The notes under the pieces: model-generated | The model's input: the letters and a program-made list of their open reading frames with translations, nothing else | Told to the model about the DNA's origin: nothing | Database searches by the model: none | From: Bacillota bacterium | GTDB lineage: Bacteria > Bacillota > Dehalobacteriia > UBA4068 | Length of the DNA: 64,000 nucleotides | Assembly (NCBI GenBank): GCA_024679955.1 | Contig: JAILCQ010000021.1 | Location: 62,001 to 126,000 of the forward strand | Direction: 5' to 3' | Shown: one piece after another, positions 45,292-54,793 of the stretch | How the letters are laid out: each line of letters starts with the position of its first letter | Position numbering within the stretch: the stretch's first letter is position 1 | Made by a program: the position numbers and the translations under genes

Positions 45292-46589
45292 ACGTTTTCC
45301 TCCTTATCCGTTTTCACCGGCAGCCACCGGCGGATCTCTCCCAGCAAATACAACGACCCGGTAACCAAAAGCATATCTTCCGGCTCTGTCCAGGCCAAAG
45401 CAGCCTGCAAAGCCCGGCGGTTGTCTTCCATGGCCAAAACGGGCACGCCCAGTCCGGACAAGTAACGGGCCGTAGCCCGCCAGTCTTCGCTGCGCTGCGT
45501 CATCGGCGGCGGGGTGACCACAGCGCCGCCCAGCAGCGGCGCCAACAGGGCCAAAGCCGCCTGCCTGTCCTTGTCGTCCAACATGCCAACCAGGGCGATC
45601 TTTCGCCTATCGGGCCACAACGCCTGCAAAGAAGCGGTCAAAGCCGCCATGCCATGGGGGTTATGGGCGCCGTCCAATACGATCAGCGGCCGCTGGCCGG
45701 CGATTTCCAAACGCCCCGGCCATTTGGCGCTTTGCAAGCCCTGTCGTATGGCCCGGCTGCCGCAGCCGGCCAAACGGCAGGCCGCTGCCGCCAGGGCGGC
45801 ATTGTCCACCTGATACAAGCCGGGCATGGATATGGCCAAGTCCTCCAGCCGGTCTTCGCCCATGCGCCAATGGAAGCGGGAACCCAGGCTATCGCTGCGC
45901 ACCTGTTCCACGGCGATATCCCGGCCCAGCCAATACACCGGCGCCCGGCAAGCGGCGGCGGCCCGGCGCACCGCTTCTTCCCCTTCGCCGGAGACGCCGC
46001 ATACCACCTGGCTGCCTTTTTTGATGATGCCGGCTTTCACTTGAGCGATCTCCGGCACCGTATTGCCCAAATAGCGGCAATGATCCAAGGCCACGTTGGT
46101 CATAATCACGATGTCTCCGTCTATGATATTGGTGCTGTCGATAGAGCCGCCCATGCCCACTTCCAGCACGGCCCAATCCACTTTGGCCCGGGCAAAGCTC
46201 AGCAGGGCGCAGGCGGTGGCCAATTCAAACTCGGTGGGGCTTTCCCAGCCTTCCGCCACCATAGCGGTGATATGGGGGGCGATTTCGCTGATGGAAGCGG
46301 CAAAATCCTGCTCCGACAGCCAACGGCCGTCCAGCCGGTAGCGTTCCCGATGGCAAATCAAATGGGGCGAGGAAAAAAAACCGGTGCGCCGCCCCGACGC
46401 CCTGAGCACGCTTTCGCAATAGGCGGCGGTGGAGCCTTTGCCATTGGTGCCGCCCACATGCAGATAATGACCGATGCTCTCCTGGGGATCGCCCAAACGC
46501 CGCAGCAATTCCCGGATCCGCTGCAATCCCGGATTTACGCCGAACTTGCATAAATCCTGCATAAAAGCCAAGCTTTGTTGGTAGTCCAT
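45276..46589 (-). CDS. folC: Folylpolyglutamate/dihydrofolate synthase
   Basis: A 437-aa ATP-dependent ligase adding glutamate to folates. [23 protein letters not shown] is the P-loop (about 41-63). [19 protein letters not shown] and [32 protein letters not shown] follow, then [13 protein letters not shown]. The ATG at 46589 is used; upstream in-frame codons to 46694 lack a ribosome site and family similarity. The valS-folC order is widespread in Firmicutes. The stop overlaps the start of fumC. Confidence 0.94.
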   Translation of the reverse strand: MDYQQSLAFMQDLCKFGVNPGLQRIRELLRRLGDPQESIGHYLHVGGTNGKGSTAAYCESVLRASGRRTGFFSSPHLICHRERYRLDGRWLSEQDFAASISEIAPHITAMVAEGWESPTEFELATACALLSFARAKVDWAVLEVGMGGSIDSTNIIDGDIVIMTNVALDHCRYLGNTVPEIAQVKAGIIKKGSQVVCGVSGEGEEAVRRAAAACRAPVYWLGRDIAVEQVRSDSLGSRFHWRMGEDRLEDLAISMPGLYQVDNAALAAAACRLAGCGSRAIRQGLQSAKWPGRLEIAGQRPLIVLDGAHNPHGMAALTASLQALWPDRRKIALVGMLDDKDRQAALALLAPLLGGAVVTPPPMTQRSEDWRATARYLSGLGVPVLAMEDNRRALQAALAWTEPEDMLLVTGSLYLLGEIRRWLPVKTDKEENVCPIG

Positions 46590-46638
46590 AGTTCCCCCAA
46601 AAACACTTCTATCGATTCGGCCGGCGGCCCGGCAACGG

Positions 46639-46678
46639 CAAAACCACAGGAGGAGACCCGCTCCGCCCTGTGGTTTTG
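46639..46678. terminator. Hairpin between valS and folC
   Basis: CAAAACCACAGG at 46639-46650 pairs with CCTGTGGTTTTG at 46667-46678. There is no long T-run on the minus strand, so it may attenuate rather than end the valS transcript. Confidence 0.55.
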
Positions 46679-46761
46679 TTCTCTGCCGCAACACGGCCCG
46701 GGAGCCTGTCCCCGCCGCTGCCTAGGCAGCGGCGCGTTTTCTCCGCCAGGCCGGCGGCGCT

Positions 46762-49410
46762 TTATTGCAACAATGCCAGATGCGCTTGCAAGGAAGCCAA
46801 TTTTTCCTGCGCTTCCTTTTCTTTCTGTTTTTCCTTTTCCACCACCGCTTCCGGCGCTTTGGCCAGGAAGGAGGCGTTGCTCAGTTTGGCCGAAAGCCGC
46901 TGCATATCCTTCTGACAAGAGTCGATCTCCTTTTGCAGGCGGGCGATCTCCTTGTTCAAATCGATCAGGCCGGCCAGGGGCAAATAGATGTCCACACCCC
47001 GCACATGTCCTTTGGCGGCCTGTTCTTCCTGGGCGGCGGCAGGTTCCGCCCAGATAATGGAATCCGCGGCGGCCAGGGAAAGGATATAGCTTTCCGCCGG
47101 TTTTACCTGGGCCAGCAGGGATGCTTCACCCTGCAGGATCACCCGGGCTTTTTTGCCCATGGGCACGTTCATTTCCGCCCGCAAATTGCGGATGCAGCGG
47201 ACGATATCCATCACCAGGTTCATTTGTTCCGCTTCCCGGGGATAGGCGGCCATGTCCTTGCCGTCGGGATAAGCGGCCAGCATGACCGTTTCCCCTTGAT
47301 GGGGCAATTGCTGCCAAATCTCTTCGGTGATAAAGGGAATAAAGGGATGCAGCAATTCCAAAATGCGGCTCAGCACCGTGGACAGCACCTTCTGCGCGGT
47401 GTATTTTTCCACTTCGCTGCCTTTATACAGCCGCAGCTTGGCCAATTCCACATACCAATCGCAATATTCGTCCCAAACGAAATCGTATATCTTGCGCAGC
47501 GCCTCGCCCAATTCAAAATTCTCCAGGCAATCATTGACGGTCAGGGCCGTCCGGCGCAATCTTTCCAATATCCATTGATCCGCCAAGGTCAGTTCTTCGT
47601 TATAAGCGCCGGGTTGATAACCGGCCAGGTTCATCAGGGTGAAACGGCTGGCGTTCCACAGCTTGTTGAGGAAATTGCGGGAGGCCTCCAGCCGTTCCGG
47701 CTTGAAGCGCATGTCGTTGCCGGGGCTGTTGCCGGTCATCAGCATAAAGCGCAGGCTGTCCGCCCCGTACTGTTCAATGACCTGGATGGGGTCTACGCCG
47801 TTGCCCAGGGATTTGCTCATCTTCCGTCCCTGTTCGTCCCGGACGATGCCGTGGATGAACACATGGGAAAAGGGTTTTTCGCCCATATGCTCCATGCCGG
47901 AGAACATCATCCGCGCCACCCAGAAGAAAATGATATCGTAGCCTGTCACCAAAACGCTGGTGGGATAGAAATCCTTCAGCAGCTGGGTCTGTTCCGGCCA
48001 ACCCAGGGTGGAAAAAGGCCACAAGCCCGAGGAGAACCAGGTATCCAGCACGTCCGGATCCTGTTCCAGATGGACGCCGCCGCATTTGGGGCAGCGGTCC
48101 GGGTCTTCCTCGGCGCAGATCTCCTCGCCGCAATCGGCGCAATACCACACCGGGATGCGATGGCCCCACCACAATTGCCGGGAGATGCACCAATCGCGGA
48201 TATTTTCCAGCCAATTGCCGTAGACGCGGCTGAAGCGTTCCGGCACGAACTTGGTATCGCCCTGGGTCACCGCCTCCAAGGCCGGTTTGGCCAAGGGCGG
48301 CATTTTCACGAACCATTGGGTGGAGACCAAGGGTTCCACCACGGAGCCGCAGCGGTAGCATTGGCCCACGCCATGGGTGAGGTCGGTGATCTTTTCCAGC
48401 AGACCCATTTCCCGGAATTCTTCGATCAGCTTTTCCCGGCATTCCAGGGCGGTCATGCCCGCGTATTTGCCGGCGTTTTCGTTCATGCGCCCGTCTTTGC
48501 CCAAAACGGTGATCTGCTCCAAATGATGGCGCAGGCCGATCTCAAAGTCGTTGGGGTCATGGGCGGGGGTGATCTTTACCGCGCCGGTGCCGAATTCCAT
48601 ATCGCAGTATTCGTCGCCGATGATGGGGATCTCCCGGTCCATCACCGGCAGGATCACCGTTTTGCCGATCTTATCCTGATAGCGGGGATCGGCGGGATGC
48701 ACCGCCACGGCGGTATCGCCCAGCAGGGTCTCCGGCCGGGTGGTGGCCACCACCACATAGCCGCTGCCGTCGGCGTAGGGATAGCGCAGATACCACAGAT
48801 GGCCTTCCCGCTCCGCATGCTCCACCTCGATATCGGAAATGGTGGTTTGGCAATGGCAGCACCAATTCACGATATAGCTGCCCCGATAGATCAGGCCTTT
48901 TTTATACATATTGACGAAAGCCCGGCGCACCGCTTTACTGCAGCCCTCGTCCATGGTAAAACGTTCTTTATCCCAATCACAGGAAGCGCCCATCATCCGC
49001 AACTGTTTGACGATGCGGGCATGGTATTTCTCTTTCCACTGCCAGGCCCGTTCCAAAAAGGCTTCCCGGCCCAATTCGTATTTGTTCAGCCCTTCCTTGG
49101 CCAGTTGTTCTTCTATTTTCGCCTGGGTGGCGATGCCGGCATGGTCGGTGCCAGGCAGCCACAGGACACGGCGGCCCTGCATACGCCGCCAACGGCTCAA
49201 TACGTCTTGCAGGGTATTGTCCAGGGCATGGCCCATATGCAATTGGCCGGTAACGTTGGGCGGCGGCATGACGATACAAAACGGTTCGCCCTGGGGATGG
49301 ATATCGCAGCTGAAATAGCCCTTTTCCAGCCATTGCTCATACCGTTTGCCTTCCACCTCCAAAGGCTGATAGGTGGTAGAAAGTTGTTTTGCTTCCATGG
49401 TTTCAGACAT
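46762..49410 (-). CDS. valS: Valyl-tRNA synthetase
   Basis: An 882-aa class I aminoacyl-tRNA synthetase. The HIGH-type motif is PPPNVTGQLHMGHAL near 48-62. GTDHAGIATQAKIEEQL, the editing domain (TTRPETLLGDTAVAVHP), the zinc-binding CADCGEEICAEEDPDRCPKCGG and the KMSKS motif GRKMSKSLGNGVDP follow in order. The C-terminal coiled coil runs from about residue 820. I found no T-box leader; the gene has a normal promoter at 49515-49543. Confidence 0.97.
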   Translation of the reverse strand: MSETMEAKQLSTTYQPLEVEGKRYEQWLEKGYFSCDIHPQGEPFCIVMPPPNVTGQLHMGHALDNTLQDVLSRWRRMQGRRVLWLPGTDHAGIATQAKIEEQLAKEGLNKYELGREAFLERAWQWKEKYHARIVKQLRMMGASCDWDKERFTMDEGCSKAVRRAFVNMYKKGLIYRGSYIVNWCCHCQTTISDIEVEHAEREGHLWYLRYPYADGSGYVVVATTRPETLLGDTAVAVHPADPRYQDKIGKTVILPVMDREIPIIGDEYCDMEFGTGAVKITPAHDPNDFEIGLRHHLEQITVLGKDGRMNENAGKYAGMTALECREKLIEEFREMGLLEKITDLTHGVGQCYRCGSVVEPLVSTQWFVKMPPLAKPALEAVTQGDTKFVPERFSRVYGNWLENIRDWCISRQLWWGHRIPVWYCADCGEEICAEEDPDRCPKCGGVHLEQDPDVLDTWFSSGLWPFSTLGWPEQTQLLKDFYPTSVLVTGYDIIFFWVARMMFSGMEHMGEKPFSHVFIHGIVRDEQGRKMSKSLGNGVDPIQVIEQYGADSLRFMLMTGNSPGNDMRFKPERLEASRNFLNKLWNASRFTLMNLAGYQPGAYNEELTLADQWILERLRRTALTVNDCLENFELGEALRKIYDFVWDEYCDWYVELAKLRLYKGSEVEKYTAQKVLSTVLSRILELLHPFIPFITEEIWQQLPHQGETVMLAAYPDGKDMAAYPREAEQMNLVMDIVRCIRNLRAEMNVPMGKKARVILQGEASLLAQVKPAESYILSLAAADSIIWAEPAAAQEEQAAKGHVRGVDIYLPLAGLIDLNKEIARLQKEIDSCQKDMQRLSAKLSNASFLAKAPEAVVEKEKQKEKEAQEKLASLQAHLALLQ

Positions 49411-49514
49411 GCTTTTCTTCCTCTCGCTTTTTGCTTGTAAACGGTCGCCCCGTCTGTTTTCCGGCGGAGAACAGGCGGGCGGACGATCTTTATCCGGATA
49501 CGTATATCTTATTC

Positions 49515-49543
49515 ATTATAATGTTTTTTTCCAATAAAAGCAA
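49515..49543 (-). promoter_or_regulatory. Promoter of valS
   Basis: On the minus strand TTGCTT (49543-49538) and TATAAT (49520-49515), spacer 17. Leader about 100 bases. Confidence 0.75.
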
Positions 49544-49616
49544 TGATTTTCACCGGGAAAGGGCACCGGCCCGGCGGGCGGAGAATAGAATGCAATTATT
49601 GGCAAGGGAATTTCTC

Positions 49617-49645
49617 TGGTCAAAATACTATTTTTATGGTATAGT
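49617..49645 (+). promoter_or_regulatory. Promoter of lon
   Basis: TGGTCA at 49617-49622 and TATAGT at 49640-49645, spacer 17. The leader to the ATG is about 150 bases. Confidence 0.6.
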
Positions 49646-49798
49646 TATTTTATACATTTTTCCTTTTGCCGCTTTTTGCCGCAAAAAGCCATATCCGCCG
49701 CCGGATCGTTTTCCGGACGGGGCAACCCCCGCCGCGGCGCGGCCGGTTTTCCGCCATGACGGCGGACGGCGGATGCCAAAAATAAACGAGGGATTTTT

Positions 49799-52168
49799 AT
49801 GTTGGAAAAAGACAACGTAAACGATATGACCATGATAAATGAAACGTATTCTCCCAAAGCGGAAATCAAAATCCTGCCGATGATGCCTTTGCGGGGGATT
49901 TTGGTATTCCCCCATATCATGATCCATCTGGACGCAGGACGGGACCGTTCCATCAGCGCCATCGAAGAAGCCCTGAACGAGGAAACCAGCCTGATCTTTC
50001 TGGCCATGCAAAAAGACGCAGCCAACGATGAGCCCAGCCTGGAAGAGATCTATGACATCGGCGTGGTGGCCCAGATCCGGCAAATGCTGAAATTGCCGGG
50101 CGGCACCGTGCGCCTGTTGGTAGAAGGCTTATACCGGGCCAAAATCAGCAATGTTTTGCAGGAACAGCCCTTCCTTCTGGTGGAGACCAGCCAAATGCTG
50201 GAGGACTTCGGCGTCAACCCCCTGGAAATGGAAACCCTCACCCGTATGCTGCAGCGTAATTTTGGAGAATACGCGGAGCAAAGCAAACGTATTTCTCCGG
50301 AAGTGGTCATGGCCATTGAGAACATGGAGGAAAGCAATAAACTGGCGGATATGGTGATCTCCCAGCTAAACATCAACGCCAATGAAAAGCAGGCCCTGCT
50401 GGAAGAGCTTTCCGTGCCGGAACGTATCGAAAAGATACTGACCATTTTGGATAAAGAAATGGAAATCTTGGAAATCGAACGCTACATAGCCATGAAAGTG
50501 CGGCAGCAGGTGGAAAAGAATCAAAAAGAGTACTATCTGCGGGAACAGCTGAAAGCCATCCGCGAAGAATTGGGCGAAGGTGAAGAAAGAAGCGGCGAAG
50601 TCAGCGAATACCGGCAAAAAGCCCAGGAAGCCAATTTGCCGGACTTTGTCATGGAGCGGGTGGAAAGCGAATTGAAGCGCCTGGAAAAAATGCCCGCCAT
50701 GCTGGCGGAGGCCACAGTGGTCACTACCTATCTGGATACGCTGCTGGCTTTGCCCTGGCAAAAATCCACCGAAGAAAACACCGATATCCGCCATGCGGAA
50801 AAAATACTGGATGCGGATCATTACGGCCTGACCAAGGCCAAAGAAAGGATCATCGAATATTTGGCCGCGCGGCAGCTGAGCCACAGCCTCAAAGGACCCA
50901 TCCTCTGCCTGGTGGGGCCGCCGGGGGTGGGCAAAACCTCACTGGCCCGCAGCGTGGCCCGGGCCTTGAACCGCAATTTCGTGCGCATGTCCTTAGGCGG
51001 CGTCCGGGACGAAGCGGAGATACGCGGCCATCGCCGCACCTATATCGGGGCCATGCCCGGCCGCATCATCCAGGGCCTGAAACAGGCAGGCAGCAACAAC
51101 CCCCTGTTTCTGTTGGACGAAGTGGATAAGCTGGTGAAGGATTACAGCGGCGATCCGTCTTCCGCGCTGCTGGAAGCGTTGGATCCGGAACAGAACAACA
51201 CCTTTGCCGATCATTATGTGGAATTGCCTTTCGATTTATCCCAGGTGCTGTTTTTCACCACCGCCAATGTGCGCAGCGATATCCCCAAGCCCCTGCAGGA
51301 CCGGATGGAGATCATTGAGATATCCAGCTATACCCCGGAAGAAAAGCTGAAGATCGCCACCCGGCATTTGGTGGGCAAACAACTGAACGAACACGGTTTG
51401 AACAAAAAGCAGCTTTCCATCAAAGAAAGCGCCATCCGGGAAATCATCCGCGGCTATACCCGTGAGGCCGGCGTGCGCGCTCTGGAACGGCATATCGGCA
51501 AAATCTGCCGCAAGGTTTGCCGCCAGGTGGTGACCGGGGAAGAAGGGCCTTTCGCGGTGAACAGCGCCAATGTGGCGGAATATTTGGGCGCGCCCCGCTT
51601 CCTCAATGAAAAAAGCCAGCATACCCCGGAGGTGGGGGTGGCCACCGGTCTGGCCTGGACGGAAGTCGGCGGCGAGCTGCTGAAGATCGAAGTGCAAACC
51701 CTGCCGGGCAAAGGCAAAATGACCATCACCGGACAATTGGGCGACGTGATGAAGGAAAGCGCCCAAGCCGGCTATACCTACATCCGCTCCCTGGGCAAAA
51801 AGCTGGCCCTGCCGGCGGATCTGGAGGAAAAAACCGACGTGCACATCCATGTGCCGGAAGGGGCCATCCCCAAAGACGGGCCCTCCGCCGGCGTCACCAT
51901 GGCGGCGGCCATGGCCTCCCAGTTTACCGGACGCAAGCTGCGCAACGATATCGCTATGACCGGCGAGATCACCCTGCGGGGCAAGGTCTTGCCCGTAGGC
52001 GGCATCAAAGAAAAAATGCTGGCCGCCTATGGCGACGGCATCAAACAAGTGATCCTGCCGGCGGAAAACCGCAAGGATTTGGAAGAATTGCCGGAAAACA
52101 TCCGCAATAAAATGACCTTCCATCTGGTAGAATCCATGAAACAGATTTTGGATCTGGTGTTGTTGTAA
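49799..52168 (+). CDS. lon: ATP-dependent Lon protease (LonA)
   Basis: A 789-aa cytoplasmic AAA+ protease. The LON N-terminal substrate domain (about 20-215) starts LPMMPLRGILVFPHIMIHLDAGRDRS. Walker A is CLVGPPGVGKTSLA near 370, and Walker B is FLLDEVDKL. The C-terminal serine protease domain has KDGPSAGVTMAAA (catalytic Ser) and LRGKVLPVGGIKEKMLAA (catalytic Lys). GAGGG sits before the ATG. It is transcribed alone and ends at a strong terminator. Spore-forming relatives often have a second lonB by clpX; none is near clpX here as far as visible. Confidence 0.97.
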   Translation: MLEKDNVNDMTMINETYSPKAEIKILPMMPLRGILVFPHIMIHLDAGRDRSISAIEEALNEETSLIFLAMQKDAANDEPSLEEIYDIGVVAQIRQMLKLPGGTVRLLVEGLYRAKISNVLQEQPFLLVETSQMLEDFGVNPLEMETLTRMLQRNFGEYAEQSKRISPEVVMAIENMEESNKLADMVISQLNINANEKQALLEELSVPERIEKILTILDKEMEILEIERYIAMKVRQQVEKNQKEYYLREQLKAIREELGEGEERSGEVSEYRQKAQEANLPDFVMERVESELKRLEKMPAMLAEATVVTTYLDTLLALPWQKSTEENTDIRHAEKILDADHYGLTKAKERIIEYLAARQLSHSLKGPILCLVGPPGVGKTSLARSVARALNRNFVRMSLGGVRDEAEIRGHRRTYIGAMPGRIIQGLKQAGSNNPLFLLDEVDKLVKDYSGDPSSALLEALDPEQNNTFADHYVELPFDLSQVLFFTTANVRSDIPKPLQDRMEIIEISSYTPEEKLKIATRHLVGKQLNEHGLNKKQLSIKESAIREIIRGYTREAGVRALERHIGKICRKVCRQVVTGEEGPFAVNSANVAEYLGAPRFLNEKSQHTPEVGVATGLAWTEVGGELLKIEVQTLPGKGKMTITGQLGDVMKESAQAGYTYIRSLGKKLALPADLEEKTDVHIHVPEGAIPKDGPSAGVTMAAAMASQFTGRKLRNDIAMTGEITLRGKVLPVGGIKEKMLAAYGDGIKQVILPAENRKDLEELPENIRNKMTFHLVESMKQILDLVLL

Positions 52169-52229
52169 GGGCTGCGGCCTTGGCCAACCGCCCAAACACT
52201 TGCGCCGCCCGGCGCATCGATACAAATAG

Positions 52230-52266
52230 CAAAGCCACCGGTTGAACCGGCGGCTTTGTTTTTTCT
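52230..52266 (+). terminator. Terminator of lon
   Basis: CAAAGCC, CCGGTT, loop, ACCGG and GGCTTTG form the stem, followed by six Ts. Confidence 0.9.
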
Positions 52267-52289
52267 CTGCTGCCGGCGGGGGCATTCAT

Positions 52290-52337
52290 AAAAAACAAGC
52301 GATACTTGGCTTTTCGACCGAGTATCGCTTGTTTTTT
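52290..52337. terminator. Second, 17-bp hairpin downstream of lon
   Basis: AAAAAACAAGCGATACT at 52290-52306 pairs perfectly with AGTATCGCTTGTTTTTT at 52321-52337. A- and T-runs on both ends would make it work in either direction. Confidence 0.8.
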
Positions 52338-52567
52338 ACCCTGGCGCAAGCGCCCTGGCGGCTTTCTTGCTTTTCAGCGATAGGCGTATCCGCAAGACGT
52401 TGGCGCTTGAAAAAAGCGGCGCGATGGAGCGGCAAAACAAAGCAAGGATTTGAATAAAATATCGCTTTTTTCATAAAGACGGCTATTCGCCCCAAAGTCG
52501 TTTGTGGGTTTTCTTTTCCACCTGTGTATAATTATATGAACAGGCGGGATAGGAAGGGGGCGATGCT
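52338..52567. other. Structured intergenic stretch before the sigma-factor gene
   Basis: Contains GGCGC-AA-GCGCC at 52343-52354, whose 3' half (CAAGCGCC, 52347-52354) could instead pair with GGCGCTTG at 52402-52409. A TATAAT preceded by TGTG (52527-52532) is the likely -10 for the sigma gene, with a poor -35. No coding region is convincing. Confidence 0.4.
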
Positions 52568-52582
52568 ATAAAAGAGCAGGAA

Positions 52583-53110
52583 ATGATCGGATTGCTGCTG
52601 CAAAAAGAAGAGCAGGGCATGGATGCGTTGCTGCTTCACTATGGGCCGTTGATGCGATACATCATCGCCGCCATTTTACCCAATACCCATGATCAGGAGG
52701 ATTGTCTTTCGGAAGCCGCCATGCAAGTATGGAAGAAGGTCGAAACCTTCGACCCGCAGCGGGGAAGCTGGAATGCGTGGTTGACGGCCGTCACCAGAAA
52801 TCATGCCCTGAATTATAAAAGAAATACTTCGGTGCATGGCAACGCCGAAGAAATTTCGCCCCATATGCCGTCCGCAGAGCCGAGTCCGGAAGAGCAGGCC
52901 CTTCGCAAAGAACGGCAAACAGAAATCAACCTGGCATTGCAGCGTCTTTCCTCCAAAGACAAAACCCTGTTTTACAGAAAATACTATTATCTGCAATCCA
53001 CCGCCCAGATCGCCTCTGAAATGGGTATGACCGAGCGCGCTGTGGAAGGAAGGCTTTATCGCATTAAAAAACGGCTGCGCCAAATATTAAGGGGTGAAGG
53101 ATATGCCTAA
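52583..53110 (+). CDS. ECF-type RNA polymerase sigma factor
   Basis: A 175-aa sigma-70 family factor. Region 2 reads LLLHYGPLMRYIIAAILPNTHDQEDCLSEAAMQVWKKVETFDPQRGSWNAWLTAVTRNHALNYKRN. Region 4 reads LQRLSSKDKTLFYRKYYYLQSTAQIASEMGMTERAVEGRLYRIKKRLRQIL. The first ATG at 52583 has no good ribosome site. AGGAAGGGGG at 52551-52560 is seven bases from an in-frame ATA at 52568, which would give the N-terminus IKEQEMIGLLLQKEE, a better fit to the family. The stop overlaps the start of the next membrane protein gene, so the two are a regulator pair. Confidence 0.88.
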   Translation: MIGLLLQKEEQGMDALLLHYGPLMRYIIAAILPNTHDQEDCLSEAAMQVWKKVETFDPQRGSWNAWLTAVTRNHALNYKRNTSVHGNAEEISPHMPSAEPSPEEQALRKERQTEINLALQRLSSKDKTLFYRKYYYLQSTAQIASEMGMTERAVEGRLYRIKKRLRQILRGEGYA

Positions 53111-54641
53111 TTGGGATTGGGAAACCATGCCGGACGCAGAATTTGAAGCCGTACTGGAAAACACCGTTGCGGAATTGCCGCCGGAAGATATCGTGACGGA
53201 GGTTACCCCCTGGAGAAAAGCCACAGACCGTGTTTTGTTTGGCATGGCGCTTACCAGCATCACTTTCCAATTTTTGTACTTGCATTATATTCTGCCCGCC
53301 ATCGGCGCCGTCCTAGTGCTGCTTGGCTTTCGCGCATTGCGGCGGGAAAACAAGTGGTTTGGCTATTGCTTTGCGCTGTCGGTTCTGCAAACGGCCAGCG
53401 GCTGGTTATGGCTGATTCTCCATACAACGATTGTCCCCAGCATTTTCTATGCCTCTTCCATGGAAAAGGTGGGAACGGTTGTCAAGCTGCTGATGCTGCT
53501 CCTCATGCTGATATGCCTTCGGCAGGGTTTTCTGGCGGTTCAGCGGAAAGCTGGGCTTTCGCCCCATGCAGGCGGAGCGGTTGCTTTAATGGTCTGGTAT
53601 GCGCTTTTGTGTCTGTTTGCTTTCATGCAGTATAGCGGTGTGCTCATTGTTTTCATGCTGATCGGGTATGTTTGCATCATTCGCAACCTATTTGCATTGT
53701 CCAAGGAGCTGGATGCAGCGGGCTACGCCATCCAAACCGCTCCGAACCGCATAACCGACCGCTGCGTCGTGGGGATTTTGGCTTTGTGTTTGCTTGTGGG
53801 GGGCGTATGCGGTTATCTGTTCGGCGGGCAGTATCCGATGGACTGGTCTATGCGGAATGCCGCGGAACATGAGGAAGTGAAAGAAATAAAGGCCCATCTT
53901 ACAAGCCTTGGTTTTCCGGCGGAGGTGCTGAACGATGTTTGCCCGGAGGATATTGCGGCCTGCCGCGACGCTTTGCAGGTGGTCGTAGACACCACAGTTC
54001 TGCCGGTGCAGGAAGGCGAAGAGACAACGCCGCAATATCTAAGCGATAAAAACCCCTACCGCAATTCCCGCAAAACGGTTGCCGGTCCCGGGAAGCTTCG
54101 TTTTACCGACGTGGGCGTACAGATTCCCGGTGAAAGGGAACGCTGGATGATTTTTCATCATTTTCTTTGGACAACAAGCCCCGGCTTTTTTGGCGCCGAA
54201 GCCATTCAGCTTTGGACGCCTTATATGGATCCATATGCGGGATGGTATGCGGCGGGGGATGTGACCGGGCGCGTGCTATATGACCGGGACGGAGAAACAT
54301 TTGTCGCCGACTATTACGCTCTCGGCCCGCAAACACTCCCCAGCAACGCGTTCTTCTGGGGCAGCCAAATCGGTACCAATATGTTTGCCGCCTTCTCCAT
54401 GCCTGGGAAGGGCCAGCGTCATAGAGGTTATATCGCCTATTCGGTGGATAGAATGCATAAAGGAAATACTTTCAGCAGTTATTATTATTACATACATCAG
54501 CAAAGCCGGCTGCAATATCCCGTTCAAACAGCGATAGAAAACAAAATGAACAGCTTTTGGACGCAGAACGGCGCCTTTCGCACATTTAGCGGCCAGCTTC
54601 ACTTTCTCTCCCAGGAAGACGGCATCGAAATATTCCGCTGA
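53103..54641 (+). CDS. Multi-pass membrane protein coupled to the sigma factor, possible anti-sigma
   Basis: A 512-aa protein. An acidic cytoplasmic head (MPNWDWETMPDAEFEAVLENTVAELPPEDIVTEVTPWRKATDRVL, about 1-45) is followed by about five hydrophobic helices between 45 and 240 (ILPAIGAVLVLLGF, VVKLLMLLLMLICL, AVALMVWYALLCLFAFMQYSGVLIVFMLIGYVCII, CVVGILALCLLVGGVCGYLFGG). A soluble C-terminal domain of about 270 residues follows, with no recognisable family. The gene overlaps the sigma gene by eight bases, and the head resembles the short peptide that anti-sigma factors use to hold sigma, so a signal-sensing anti-sigma role is reasonable but unproven. The ATG at 53103 is chosen over GTG at 53094 because GGGG lies eight bases before it. 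Confidence 0.72.
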   Translation: MPNWDWETMPDAEFEAVLENTVAELPPEDIVTEVTPWRKATDRVLFGMALTSITFQFLYLHYILPAIGAVLVLLGFRALRRENKWFGYCFALSVLQTASGWLWLILHTTIVPSIFYASSMEKVGTVVKLLMLLLMLICLRQGFLAVQRKAGLSPHAGGAVALMVWYALLCLFAFMQYSGVLIVFMLIGYVCIIRNLFALSKELDAAGYAIQTAPNRITDRCVVGILALCLLVGGVCGYLFGGQYPMDWSMRNAAEHEEVKEIKAHLTSLGFPAEVLNDVCPEDIAACRDALQVVVDTTVLPVQEGEETTPQYLSDKNPYRNSRKTVAGPGKLRFTDVGVQIPGERERWMIFHHFLWTTSPGFFGAEAIQLWTPYMDPYAGWYAAGDVTGRVLYDRDGETFVADYYALGPQTLPSNAFFWGSQIGTNMFAAFSMPGKGQRHRGYIAYSVDRMHKGNTFSSYYYYIHQQSRLQYPVQTAIENKMNSFWTQNGAFRTFSGQLHFLSQEDGIEIFR

Positions 54642-54669
54642 TCAACCGATTGTTGTCGACAACCACTTC

Positions 54670-54699
54670 GGCCGCTTGCCGCCGGCAGGCGGCCTTTTT
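54670..54699 (+). terminator. Terminator of the sigma/membrane-protein operon
   Basis: GGCCGC-T-TGCC pairs with GGCA-GGCGGCC around a short loop, followed by TTTTTC. Confidence 0.85.
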
Positions 54700-54714
54700 C
54701 TATCCAAAACAGCC

Positions 54715-54742
54715 AACGGCATGACCCGCAAGTCATGCCGTT
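54715..54742 (-). terminator. Terminator of the etf operon
   Basis: AACGGCATGAC at 54715-54725 pairs with GTCATGCCGTT at 54732-54742. On the minus strand TTGGCTGTTTTGG follows. Shares the core GGCATGACCCGCA with the PBP1A terminator at 23552-23577. Confidence 0.7.
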
Positions 54743-54793
54743 ATAAAATGCAATATCATACAATCTTATGGCCTGCGCCGGCAAGGGCGGCGT

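Larger units (their letters stand above)
49411..49798. other. Intergenic region between divergent valS and lon
   Basis: Holds the divergent promoters of valS and lon listed separately. The lon leader (about 49652-49798) contains a tight 8-bp hairpin, GCTTTTTG/CAAAAAGC at 49671-49689. No T-box, CtsR box or CIRCE element was seen. Confidence 0.7.

Noticed and set aside
46765..49440. 891-aa plus-strand frame
   Set aside because: It is an exact antisense mirror of valS and has no family motifs.
49411..49560. Possible T-box leader for valS
   Set aside because: The leader is only about 100 bases, lacks the T-box core TGGNACCGCG and has no antiterminator/terminator pair.
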